From Legionella maioricensis (GTDB lineage Bacteria > Pseudomonadota > Gammaproteobacteria > Legionellales > Legionellaceae), in contig NZ_JAJKBJ010000005.1 in the NCBI RefSeq assembly GCF_023618015.1, positions 62,001 through 126,000 of the forward strand: a stretch of 64,000 nucleotides of DNA, written 5' to 3'. Position numbers and translations under genes: made by a program. This document shows positions 51,784 to 60,512 of this stretch, piece by piece. The notes beneath the pieces are model-generated. The model worked only from the letters and a program-made list of their open reading frames with translations, made no database searches and was not told where the DNA came from. Each line of letters opens with the position of its first letter. Position 1 is the stretch's first letter.

Positions 51784-54267
51784 GTGTTACACGCTATTTT
51801 AATACTTGCGACAATAGTGGCTATAGGGATTTTATTAACCCGGCAAGCTTCAATTTCAATATGGGCAATCAGTTTTTCGTTATTTACTGCTTTGGTCATG
51901 CGCTATGGCTCACCCGGATTGTTTACCGAGATACTGATATGGTCTATAGAAATTATTTTAGTCTTAGGTGCCATAAAACCACTAAGAAGGGAATTATTAT
52001 CCAAGCATTTGTTTAAAGTAGTGAGCAAAGCAATGCCTGCAATGTCTTCAACTGAACGAGAGGCCTTGGAAGCGGGCACTGTCAGTTGGGAAGGAGATTT
52101 ATTTAGTGGAGCCCCCAATTTTTCATTGTTGAGAAAAGCGCCGGTTGTTTCTTTAACCCAGGAAGAAAAAGCATTTCTCGAAGGGCCCGTGAATGAACTC
52201 TGTGCGATGCTTGATGATTGGGATATTACTCATAATCGAACTGATCTGCCTCCGGAAGTCTGGCAGTTTATCAAAGAAAATCGTTTTTTAGGGATGATTA
52301 TTCCTAAATGCTATGGTGGTCTGGAATTCTCTGCTACTGCTCAAATGTCTATCCTGGTTAAAATTTATGGTCGCTCAATTACTGCGGCGACTACCATATC
52401 CGTGCCTAACTCCTTGGGCCCAGGTGAATTACTACTTAAATACGGAACAGAAGAGCAAAAAAATTATTATTTGCCTCGCCTGGCAGATGGACGTGAAATT
52501 CCCTGTTTTGCTTTAACTGGACCCAATGCAGGTTCTGATGCTGCTTCAATTCCCGACGAAGGGATTGTTTGTCGTCAGGAGTTTAATGGCGAGCAGGTTC
52601 TTGGGGTGCGTTTAAACTGGAATAAACGTTACATTACCTTATGCCCTGTAGCTACAGTTATTGGCTTAGCCTTTAGAATGTTTGATCCTGAAAACTTGTT
52701 AGGCAAAGGTGAGGATATTGGTATTACATGCGCTCTTATTCCCGCAGATACCCAGGGTGTCACTAAAGGGCGTAGACATTTCCCCTTAAATATTGGATTT
52801 CTAAATGGTCCTACGCAGGGTAAGAATGTATTTATCCCTATGGATTATTTGATCGGTGGAGAAGAAATGGCCGGTCATGGCTGGCGCATGTTAATGGAAT
52901 GTCTTAGTGCGGGTAGAGCTATTTCTTTACCCTCCAGTGCTAGTGGTGGTGCTCAGGCAGTTGCTTTAGCATCGGGGGCCTATGCACGAATTCGTAAACA
53001 ATTTAATCAATCTATTGGCAAATTTGAAGGGATAGAAGAACCCTTAGCTCGGATAGCGGCGAATACTTATATTATTGATGCGTCTTTAACCATGGCGGCA
53101 GCGGCAATAGATCATGGTGCAAAACCTTCCGTTGCTGGAGCAATATTAAAATATCATACCACCGAGCGTGCTCGACAACTGGCATGTGATGGTATGGACA
53201 TTCATGGTGGAAAAGGGATTTGTCTTGGTCCTAATAATTATTTAGGCAGAGGTTATCAGGGCACTCCAATTGGTATTACCGTAGAAGGGGCTAATATCCT
53301 GACCCGCAGTTTGATTATTTTTGGTCAGGGTGCAGTGCGTTGTCATCCTTATGTGTTTAAAGAACTTGAAAGCGTTAGAAATAATGATTTAACGGAATTT
53401 GATAAGGTATTCTTTGGCCATGTCGGATTTGTTATTGCTAATTTCACCAAGTCATTAATCTTTGCATGGACTGACGCATGGATGACCAAAGCGCCTCCGA
53501 GCAGCGTGAAACGATATTATCAATTAATCCATAAATACAGTACTAACTTGGCATTTCTTGCTGATTTTTCTATGGCCGTATTAGGTGGGAATTTAAAGCG
53601 CAAGGAGAAATTGTCTGCTCGTTTAGGCGATATGTTAAGTTGTTTATATATGGCTTCAGCAGTACTGAAACGGTTTTATGAGGATGGGGAGCCACAAGCC
53701 GATCTACCCTTGGTCCAGTGGAGTTGCCAACAGTTATTACATGAATGCGAAACTGCCATGCAGGGCGTTATTATTAATTTTCCTGCACGATGGGCAAGAA
53801 TTGCATTGCATTTAATTTTAAAGCCTTTCGGGAATAGAAGAAATAAACCTGATGATCATTTGGGACATAAATTAGCAAGGATTTTAATTGAACCCAATGA
53901 AACTCGAACTCGTTTAACTCGTCTGGTTTATCGCGAAGCGGGTGAAAATTGTCCATTAGGCCGATTAGAAGAAGCATTCAATAAAGTTTGTGCCGTAGAG
54001 GAACTAGAGAAAAAAGTCATGAAAGCAGCAAAAGATCATGTATTAAAGTCTCTTACTTTCCTGGAGCAAATAACAGAGGCTCGGCATTGCGAGATTTTAA
54101 CCGCAGATGAAGCCAAACAATTGGAAGAAGCTGAATTGGCAAGACAAGCCATTATCAAAGTAGATGATTTTGCTGATGACGAATTACGCCGTCCTTCTCT
54201 GGCTAGCGATCTCAAATCGAAAGGTAAAATTATTGCTAAAGATGATGTAGAAACAGAAATAGTATAA
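51784..54267 (+). CDS. fadE: Acyl-CoA dehydrogenase FadE
   Basis: An 827-residue flavoenzyme for the first step of fatty acid beta-oxidation. The GTG at 51784 is favoured over the TTG at 51760 because AAGGAGAGG lies directly upstream. Two hydrophobic helices at the N-terminus (residues ~3-60) anchor it to the membrane, as in E. coli FadE (814 residues). The dehydrogenase core carries ALTGPNAGSDAASIPD, GWRMLMECLSAGRAISLP, the MDIHGGKGI helix and the EGANILTRSL segment near the active site. The C-terminal ~220 residues form the DUF1974 domain unique to this type. It follows the hydrolase by 53 bases. Confidence 0.94.
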   Translation: MLHAILILATIVAIGILLTRQASISIWAISFSLFTALVMRYGSPGLFTEILIWSIEIILVLGAIKPLRRELLSKHLFKVVSKAMPAMSSTEREALEAGTVSWEGDLFSGAPNFSLLRKAPVVSLTQEEKAFLEGPVNELCAMLDDWDITHNRTDLPPEVWQFIKENRFLGMIIPKCYGGLEFSATAQMSILVKIYGRSITAATTISVPNSLGPGELLLKYGTEEQKNYYLPRLADGREIPCFALTGPNAGSDAASIPDEGIVCRQEFNGEQVLGVRLNWNKRYITLCPVATVIGLAFRMFDPENLLGKGEDIGITCALIPADTQGVTKGRRHFPLNIGFLNGPTQGKNVFIPMDYLIGGEEMAGHGWRMLMECLSAGRAISLPSSASGGAQAVALASGAYARIRKQFNQSIGKFEGIEEPLARIAANTYIIDASLTMAAAAIDHGAKPSVAGAILKYHTTERARQLACDGMDIHGGKGICLGPNNYLGRGYQGTPIGITVEGANILTRSLIIFGQGAVRCHPYVFKELESVRNNDLTEFDKVFFGHVGFVIANFTKSLIFAWTDAWMTKAPPSSVKRYYQLIHKYSTNLAFLADFSMAVLGGNLKRKEKLSARLGDMLSCLYMASAVLKRFYEDGEPQADLPLVQWSCQQLLHECETAMQGVIINFPARWARIALHLILKPFGNRRNKPDDHLGHKLARILIEPNETRTRLTRLVYREAGENCPLGRLEEAFNKVCAVEELEKKVMKAAKDHVLKSLTFLEQITEARHCEILTADEAKQLEEAELARQAIIKVDDFADDELRRPSLASDLKSKGKIIAKDDVETEIV

Positions 54268-54324
54268 AGCCTTACATGTTGCGACTTGCTTTTGAGGGGC
54301 CTCAAAAAATTTAGACAATCGAGA

Positions 54325-54393
54325 GCGGGTCATTACCTGGATCCGTTCGGCCTGAAGAGGAGCAAAAGTGCTGTCTCAGTCTGAACGGTCTAA
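54325..54393. repeat. Dispersed inverted repeat copy with imperfect hairpin
   Basis: Bases 54332-54359 are the exact reverse complement of 11622-11649 (28 bases), and similarity extends on both sides at lower identity. The local sequence also forms an imperfect hairpin (ATCCGTTCGGCCTGA against CAGTCTGAACGGTC). It lies between fadE and the dehalogenase gene. Confidence 0.7.
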
Positions 54394-54540
54394 GAGTATA
54401 CTAGAGCAACAGTGTTTTCTGTCAAATTTTGTGAGGCTCTCTCAGGACTTGTTTGTGGCATCCAGCGATTAACAGCATCTAGTCATCCCTACAAAATTAA
54501 AATAAAGATGTCATCAATGAATCAGACGAATGAGGACAAT

Positions 54541-55260
54541 ATGCTTACCTTGCAAACGATTAAAGCGATTACTTTCGATGTGCAGGGAACCTGTGTTGAT
54601 TTTGTCCAACCTCTTCAGGGCACAGGGGAGCATATTAATCACGCAAAAGGTCTGGGAATCGATTGGTCTAGTTTTTCTTTTGAATGGCGCAGACTGTACC
54701 GCAACATGCTTGATGAAGTTATTTCTGGACAACGTTCATGGATGAGGGTTGATAGCATCTACCGCCAAACATTGGATACTTTACTGGAAAACAAGAAGTT
54801 GTCAGCGTATTTCTCAATCGCTGAACGTGATGAGCTCAACACAATTTGGAGCCGTTTGGAACCCTGGTCAGACAGTATAGAAGGACTTAGCCGACTGCGC
54901 CAAAAATTCGTCACTTCGACACTTTCTAATGCGGGCATGGCAGTAATGGTTTCTGTCGTCAAACATGCTGGGCTGCCATTCGATGCACTGCTAACGGCTG
55001 AACTGGCACATAACTACAAACCCTCTCCGACGGTGTATCAGCTTGCGGTGGATTATCTTGGTTATAGACCACATGAAATATTAATGGTCGCTTGTCACAA
55101 ATATGATCTAAACGCTGCACGGGCTTTTGGAATGCGTACAGCTTTTGTAGCACGTCCGCTAGAATTTGGTCTAAACTTTAAACCCGATCTTGCTCCTGAA
55201 CCATGGTTTGATTTATATGTTGATAGCTTGGTTGCTCTGGCAGAAGCGTTAGGAGTTTAA
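54541..55260 (+). CDS. Haloacid dehalogenase type II-like HAD hydrolase
   Basis: A 239-residue HAD-superfamily protein. The ATG at 54541 has a GAGGA site just upstream and gives the normal family length; upstream in-frame ATGs at 54412, 54508 and 54517 would add a non-conserved tail. Motif I is ITFDVQGT with the nucleophile D13, motif II STLSNA, motif III lysine in NYKPSPTVY, and motif IV MVACHKYDLNAA, all in the 2-haloacid dehalogenase arrangement. The nearby RPLEFG also fits. Sampled GC is higher than in neighbours, which hints at transfer. The natural substrate need not be halogenated. Confidence 0.85.
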   Translation: MLTLQTIKAITFDVQGTCVDFVQPLQGTGEHINHAKGLGIDWSSFSFEWRRLYRNMLDEVISGQRSWMRVDSIYRQTLDTLLENKKLSAYFSIAERDELNTIWSRLEPWSDSIEGLSRLRQKFVTSTLSNAGMAVMVSVVKHAGLPFDALLTAELAHNYKPSPTVYQLAVDYLGYRPHEILMVACHKYDLNAARAFGMRTAFVARPLEFGLNFKPDLAPEPWFDLYVDSLVALAEALGV

Positions 55261-55391
55261 GATCTTGTCGGAACTTTTAGAACGTTGAGGGTTACTTTTT
55301 TGAGATAAAAAACAATTAGAAACCAATAAACCCAACAGGGCTTAATAGTAATATCAATAATTTGATAGCTGCCAAATTAAGTATTATTTTT

Positions 55392-55655
55392 TTATGCTTC
55401 CTCTAAAGCATCATCAGGCATCGTAATATTTAGCTCTAATACAGCACTGTCTCCTGAGCGCTCGAGATTGACGCTTACTTGATCACGAGTGATATGCACG
55501 TATTTTGCTATAACTGCCAGAATTTCTTCTTGCAGTTTAGGTAAATAATCCGGCGTATTACGCTGGGAGCGTTCATGAGAAATAATAATTTGTAAACGCT
55601 CTTTGGCAACTGACGCAGTAGAATTTCTTCTACGTAAGTAATTAAATATACTCAT
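55392..55655 (-). CDS. minE: Cell-division topological specificity factor MinE
   Basis: An 87-residue protein that stimulates MinD ATPase and drives Min oscillation. The N-terminal amphipathic stretch [10 protein letters not shown], the [10 protein letters not shown] anti-MinCD strand and the C-terminal topological domain ([14 protein letters not shown]) are present. It overlaps minD by ATGA and is downstream of it, as usual. Confidence 0.95.
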   Translation of the reverse strand: MSIFNYLRRRNSTASVAKERLQIIISHERSQRNTPDYLPKLQEEILAVIAKYVHITRDQVSVNLERSGDSAVLELNITMPDDALEEA

Positions 55656-56482
55656 ATTGCCACTTCCTCCTTATTTTTACCGAATAAGCGACGCAATATT
55701 CCTTTACGTTCACCCGTAATAAAACGCATTGGTCTTTCTTCACCAAGAAAACGAGCAATAGCATCCTGATAGGCAATACCAGCATCGCTTCCTTCATCAA
55801 GAATTACCGGAGTACCAGTATTTGAAGCTCTTAGAACTGATTTTGATTCTGGAATAACACCAATTAATGGAATAGCTAAAATTTCTTTAACATCATTTAC
55901 CGAGAGCATTTCACCGCGCTCAACCCGCTCAGGATCATAACGTGTTAATAACAGGTGCTCTTGAATTGGGGGGGCATTATCGATGGCCCTTTTGGTTTTG
56001 CTTGCAAGTATTCCTAAAATTCGATCTGAATCGCGAACAGATGACACTTCAGGATTAGTCACCACGATCGCATGATCGGCAAAATACATTGCCATTAGTG
56101 CGCCAGTCTCAATTCCTGCTGGCGAATCACAAATGATAAAATCAAAATCTTTTGCCAAATCATTAAGCGTTTTTTCAACCCCTTCAATAGTCAGTGCATC
56201 TTTATCACGCGTTTGCGATGCAGGGAGTATGTAAAGATTGGGAACACGTTTATCTTTAATAAGGGCTTGGTTAAGGCTCGCCTCGCCGTTTATGACATTT
56301 ACAAAGTCATAAACAACGCGTCTTTCGCACCCCATAATGATATCCAGGTTTCTTAAACCGATATCAAAATCTATAACCACAGTCTTATGGCCTAGCAAAG
56401 CAAGACCTGAAGAAATAGCCGCCGAAGAAGTAGTTTTTCCTACTCCGCCTTTACCTGATGTAATCACAATTATTTTAGCCAA
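55652..56482 (-). CDS. minD: Septum-site-determining ATPase MinD
   Basis: A 276-residue ParA-like ATPase that recruits MinC to the membrane to block polar division. The TTG at 56482 is the likely start: GGAAGGG lies seven bases upstream and the product begins [18 protein letters not shown], matching MinD exactly. An ATG fifteen codons upstream adds an unconserved tail. The deviant Walker A KGGVGKT, the [10 protein letters not shown] switch and the membrane-targeting helix at the C-terminus ([13 protein letters not shown]) are visible. minC is not upstream; the adjacent gene is the divergent guaB. Confidence 0.95.
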   Translation of the reverse strand: MAKIIVITSGKGGVGKTTSSAAISSGLALLGHKTVVIDFDIGLRNLDIIMGCERRVVYDFVNVINGEASLNQALIKDKRVPNLYILPASQTRDKDALTIEGVEKTLNDLAKDFDFIICDSPAGIETGALMAMYFADHAIVVTNPEVSSVRDSDRILGILASKTKRAIDNAPPIQEHLLLTRYDPERVERGEMLSVNDVKEILAIPLIGVIPESKSVLRASNTGTPVILDEGSDAGIAYQDAIARFLGEERPMRFITGERKGILRRLFGKNKEEVAI

Positions 56483-56691
56483 CGCTGAACCCTTCCTATT
56501 CTTCGATTCAACACAATATTTAAACAACAGTTTACACGCTATTGAATAACTAATTCAAGCTGTCAAGAGCTTCAATTAGAATTAAACTTTCTAATTGCTA
56601 ATAATGTGTAATATTTATGATTTAAATGTTTAACTTTTCTTATGTTTGTAGTAAACTATTCGGTTAATTTAACTACTGGAGTCAGATAAAA

Positions 56692-58164
56692 ATGTCTCTT
56701 AATATTGTACAGCAGTCATTGACCTTTGATGATGTGTTACTTGTACCTGCCCACTCGCTTATTCTCCCTAAAGACGTCTCACTACAAACTAAATTAACGC
56801 GTACAATAAACCTGAATATGCCTTTGCTATCAGCCGCTATGGATACTGTTACTGAAGCACGACTGGCCATTTCCTTAGCCCAGGAGGGTGGTATAGGAAT
56901 TATTCATAAAAATATGAGTATTATTGATCAGGCTGAAGAAGTTAGACGAGTTAAAAAGTTTGAAAGTGGCATGGTAAAAGATCCTATTGCGGTAACACCA
57001 GATGTTACCGTTCAGAATTTACTTGAGGTGATGACCCGCTATAATTTTTCTGGCGTACCCGTAGTTGATGGGGAGAACTTGGTTGGCATAGTAACCAGTC
57101 GTGATATTCGTTTTGAAACGAATATGTCTTTAACCGTTGGCGAAGTAATGACTCCTAAAGACAGGTTAGTTACTGTGAAGGAAGGCGCCAGCAGAGAAGA
57201 GGTTCGCAGTTTGTTGCATAAACACCGCATTGAAAAATTACTCGTGGTTAATGATTCTTTTCAGTTGCGTGGCTTAATTACCGTAAAAGACATCCAAAAA
57301 GCAAAGGATAATCCTTATGCCTGTAAAGATGGAGCTGAACAATTACGTGTTGGGGCTGCTGTAGGCGTCGGTGAAGGCACTGATGAACGTGTTGCAGCCT
57401 TAGTGGAAGCCGGAGTTGATGTTATTGTTGTCGATACTGCTCATGGCCATTCTCAAGGGGTTTTAAATCGGGTGAAATGGATTAAGAAACATTTTCCTGA
57501 CGTTCAGGTAATCGGTGGAAATATTGCTACCGCAGCAGCTGCTCGTGACTTATATGCCGCTGGCGCTGACGCGGTTAAAGTAGGCATAGGTCCTGGTTCA
57601 ATTTGTACTACTCGGATAGTAACTGGAGTAGGGGTTCCTCAAATCAGTGCTATCGCTAACGTCGCTGCGGAACTTAAAGGAAAAATTCCAGTTATTGCTG
57701 ATGGTGGTATTCGTTTTTCAGGCGACGTATGTAAAGCTCTGGCTGCAGGCGCTGATACAGTAATGCTTGGCGGCATGTTCGCAGGAACGGAAGAGTCTCC
57801 TGGTGAAATTGAATTATACCAAGGACGTACTTATAAAAGTTACAGAGGTATGGGTTCTATTGGGGCAATGTCTCTAGCTCAAGGCTCAAGTGACCGATAT
57901 TTCCAGGATATTTCTCAGGGGGCTGAAAAACTGGTTCCTGAAGGAATAGAAGGGCGCGTGCCTTATAAAGGTCCAGTGCAAACGATTGTTCATCAATTGT
58001 TAGGCGGTTTGCGTTCCTGTATGGGGTATACCGGGTGTGCTACTATTGAAGAATTACATACAAAAACAGAATTTGTGCAAGTTACTAATGCGGGTATCAG
58101 GGAATCACATGTACATGATGTAAGTATTACCAAGCAGGCACCTAATTATCAAGTGGATAATTAA
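56692..58164 (+). CDS. guaB: Inosine-5'-monophosphate dehydrogenase
   Basis: A 490-residue enzyme converting IMP to XMP, the committed step to GMP. The catalytic loop [15 protein letters not shown] holds the active-site cysteine, and the two CBS domains occupy residues ~95-205 ([14 protein letters not shown] and [13 protein letters not shown]). The [10 protein letters not shown] phosphate-binding loop and the flap motif EGRVPYKG are intact. Length equals that of the E. coli enzyme (488). It leads a guaB-guaA-tadA run, with guaA starting two bases after its stop. Confidence 0.97.
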   Translation: MSLNIVQQSLTFDDVLLVPAHSLILPKDVSLQTKLTRTINLNMPLLSAAMDTVTEARLAISLAQEGGIGIIHKNMSIIDQAEEVRRVKKFESGMVKDPIAVTPDVTVQNLLEVMTRYNFSGVPVVDGENLVGIVTSRDIRFETNMSLTVGEVMTPKDRLVTVKEGASREEVRSLLHKHRIEKLLVVNDSFQLRGLITVKDIQKAKDNPYACKDGAEQLRVGAAVGVGEGTDERVAALVEAGVDVIVVDTAHGHSQGVLNRVKWIKKHFPDVQVIGGNIATAAAARDLYAAGADAVKVGIGPGSICTTRIVTGVGVPQISAIANVAAELKGKIPVIADGGIRFSGDVCKALAAGADTVMLGGMFAGTEESPGEIELYQGRTYKSYRGMGSIGAMSLAQGSSDRYFQDISQGAEKLVPEGIEGRVPYKGPVQTIVHQLLGGLRSCMGYTGCATIEELHTKTEFVQVTNAGIRESHVHDVSITKQAPNYQVDN

Positions 58165-58166
58165 TA

Positions 58167-59744
58167 ATGAATGATTTAAAAGAACGCCCCTTACTCATCC
58201 TTGATTTTGGTTCCCAATACACTCAACTCATCGCCAGACGTGTTCGAGAAATGGGAGTTTATTGTGAAATTCACTCCTATAACCTGGAGCGTGATCAATT
58301 CGAATCGCTTCATCCTTGTGGGGTGATTTTGTCAGGAGGGCCTGCAACAGTAACTCATGAGGCTAACCCTCGGGCACCACAATGGTTGTTTAACGCTGGA
58401 CTACCAATATTAGGTATTTGCTATGGCATGCAAACTATGGCGGTACAATTGGGCGGAGAAGTTCAATCCTCTTTGGTCCGAGAGTTTGGTTATGCCGAGT
58501 TGAAATTACTGGGAAATAATAAGCTTTTTGTTGAACTCGAAGATAGGCGATCATCAGAGGGACATGCTTTACTAGATGTCTGGATGAGTCATGGCGACAA
58601 AGTGACTCAATTACCTCCGGGTTTTAGCATTATTAGTGAAACACGTAATGCCCCTATTGCTGGAATGGCTGATGAGAGCCGACAGATGTATGGCTTACAA
58701 TTTCATCCGGAAGTCACCCATACGATACAAGGACTCCATATTTTACGTCGATTTGTCGTAGATATTTGTAAAGCGTCCACGAGTTGGACCCCTGACCATA
58801 TTATTGATGAAGCGATTAGTAAGATAAGAAAACAAGTAGGCAAAGACAAAGTTTTACTTGGATTATCAGGGGGGGTGGATTCCTCGGTTGTTGCTGCATT
58901 ATTGCATAAAGCTATAGGCGAACAATTAGTTTGTGTCTTTGTAGATACTGGTTTGCTTCGTTTAAATGAGGCGGAACAGGTGATGACTATGTTTGGTCAG
59001 CATATGGGTATTCATATCATTGCAGTAAATGCTGAAGAGCAGTTTTTAAATGCGCTTAAGGGCGTTACCTGCCCCGAAGAAAAAAGAAAGATTATTGGGC
59101 GAACTTTCATTGAAGTATTTGATCATGAAGCACACAAAATTTCAGGGGTGAGCTGGCTGGCTCAAGGAACAATTTATCCTGATGTGATCGAATCTGCAGC
59201 AACGAGTACTCACGGCGCTTCCGTAGTGATTAAATCACACCATAATGTGGGTGGTTTACCAGAGAAAATGAAATTAAAATTATTGGAGCCGGTACGCGAG
59301 TTATTTAAAGACGAAGTGAGAAAAGTTGGTCTTGAATTGGGATTACCTCATAGTATGGTTTATAGGCATCCTTTTCCTGGGCCCGGTTTAGGGGTTCGAA
59401 TCTTAGCTGAAGTTAAAAAGGAATATGCGGATATTTTGCGCAAAGCAGATGCTATTTTTATAGAGGAGCTCCATGCAGCAGAACTTTATCATAAAGTAAG
59501 CCAGGCATTTGCCGTATTCTTACCCGTTAAAAGTGTTGGCGTGATGGGGGATGGCCGTCGTTATGATTACGTTATTTGTCTGCGTGCGGTAGAAACAATT
59601 GATTTTATGACGGCTCATTGGTCGCACTTGCCATGGGATTTTCTGGCAACGGTATCCAACCGAATTATTAATGAAGTCGAAGGCGTGTCGCGTGTGACTT
59701 ATGATATTTCGGGTAAGCCACCCGCTACCATTGAATGGGAATGA
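58167..59744 (+). CDS. guaA: GMP synthase (glutamine-hydrolysing)
   Basis: A 525-residue enzyme that aminates XMP to GMP. The glutamine amidotransferase domain (1-205) has the nucleophile in [10 protein letters not shown] and the FHPEVTH His/Glu pair. The ATP pyrophosphatase domain follows with the SGGVDSSV P-loop. The C-terminal dimerisation domain has [12 protein letters not shown] and ends in KPPATIEWE, the canonical terminus. Its stop overlaps the tadA start. Confidence 0.97.
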   Translation: MNDLKERPLLILDFGSQYTQLIARRVREMGVYCEIHSYNLERDQFESLHPCGVILSGGPATVTHEANPRAPQWLFNAGLPILGICYGMQTMAVQLGGEVQSSLVREFGYAELKLLGNNKLFVELEDRRSSEGHALLDVWMSHGDKVTQLPPGFSIISETRNAPIAGMADESRQMYGLQFHPEVTHTIQGLHILRRFVVDICKASTSWTPDHIIDEAISKIRKQVGKDKVLLGLSGGVDSSVVAALLHKAIGEQLVCVFVDTGLLRLNEAEQVMTMFGQHMGIHIIAVNAEEQFLNALKGVTCPEEKRKIIGRTFIEVFDHEAHKISGVSWLAQGTIYPDVIESAATSTHGASVVIKSHHNVGGLPEKMKLKLLEPVRELFKDEVRKVGLELGLPHSMVYRHPFPGPGLGVRILAEVKKEYADILRKADAIFIEELHAAELYHKVSQAFAVFLPVKSVGVMGDGRRYDYVICLRAVETIDFMTAHWSHLPWDFLATVSNRIINEVEGVSRVTYDISGKPPATIEWE

Positions 59745-60190
59745 GTGATAAATATTGGATGCAACAAGCCTATCAGCAGGCGCTTCTTGCCCAATCTGAA
59801 GGCGAAGTGCCTGTTGGCGCAGTATTGGTGAGCAAGAGCAACGAGTTGTTAGGTCTTGGTAGGAATACACTTGAGAACCGTCACGATCCTTCGGCTCATG
59901 CTGAGATCAATGCAATCAGGCAGGCATCACAAACACTAAAAAATCATAGACTATTAGACACCACTCTTTATGTTACTCTTGAACCCTGCGTTATGTGTGC
60001 TGGACTTATAGTTCATGCCCGTATCAAACGCCTGGTATTTGCTACCAGAGATTTTAAAACGGGAGCAGCGGGATCAGTATTTAATGTGCTGCAGGGGTAT
60101 CCTTTAAATCATAAGGTAATTATTGATGAGGGAGTGATGCAGCAAGAGTGCTCTCAATTATTGGCTGATTTTTTTAAGAAGTGCCGTTGA
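59741..60190 (+). CDS. tadA: tRNA-specific adenosine deaminase TadA
   Basis: A protein of about 149 residues that deaminates A34 of tRNA-Arg(ACG) to inosine. The zinc and catalytic motifs [10 protein letters not shown] (from residue ~53) and PCVMCAG are intact. The ATG at 59741 overlaps the guaA stop (ATGA); an alternative ATG lies two codons upstream at 59735. Coupling to guaBA suggests shared transcription, though the products act in different pathways. Confidence 0.93.
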   Translation: MSDKYWMQQAYQQALLAQSEGEVPVGAVLVSKSNELLGLGRNTLENRHDPSAHAEINAIRQASQTLKNHRLLDTTLYVTLEPCVMCAGLIVHARIKRLVFATRDFKTGAAGSVFNVLQGYPLNHKVIIDEGVMQQECSQLLADFFKKCR

Positions 60191-60512
60191 GGGCAGTTGA
60201 CCATTAGGAAGAGAAAATCGTAGCGCTCGATTAGCGCAGTTAATACGGGAATGTCCTGGCTTAGCGTGTTGAAATCCTCGATTACGCTGCCTTATCCAGG
60301 CTACAAAATCTTAAGTAAGTGGCGTGCTTCGGCTGCTGCAGGGATTAAGAGCGGAAAAAGCCATTGCTAACGAAATAAAGCAACCCAGTACCGATTTCTA
60401 ATGAGACGATACCACGTCATCTCGAGCTTCAGCGAGAGATCTGCTGACATAAACACTGTGCCCGCGTCTGGAGATCCCTCACCGCGTTCGGGATGGCGGT
60501 GTGGTGGGGTAA
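60191..60512. other. Intergenic gap between convergent tadA and glnD
   Basis: A 322-base gap between converging genes. It holds a ggctac fragment near 60293 and the palindromic element described separately at 60414-60499. I see no gene, and no classical terminator with a T-tract. Confidence 0.5.
60414..60499. repeat. Palindromic repeat copy near glnD
   Basis: A full copy of the dispersed family: left arm ACGTCATCTCGAGCTTC, core ACACTGTGCCCGC shared with the tandem units at 34910-35270, and right arm ending GTTCGGGATGGCGG. One base of the right arm differs from the usual GATGACGG. Confidence 0.75.
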
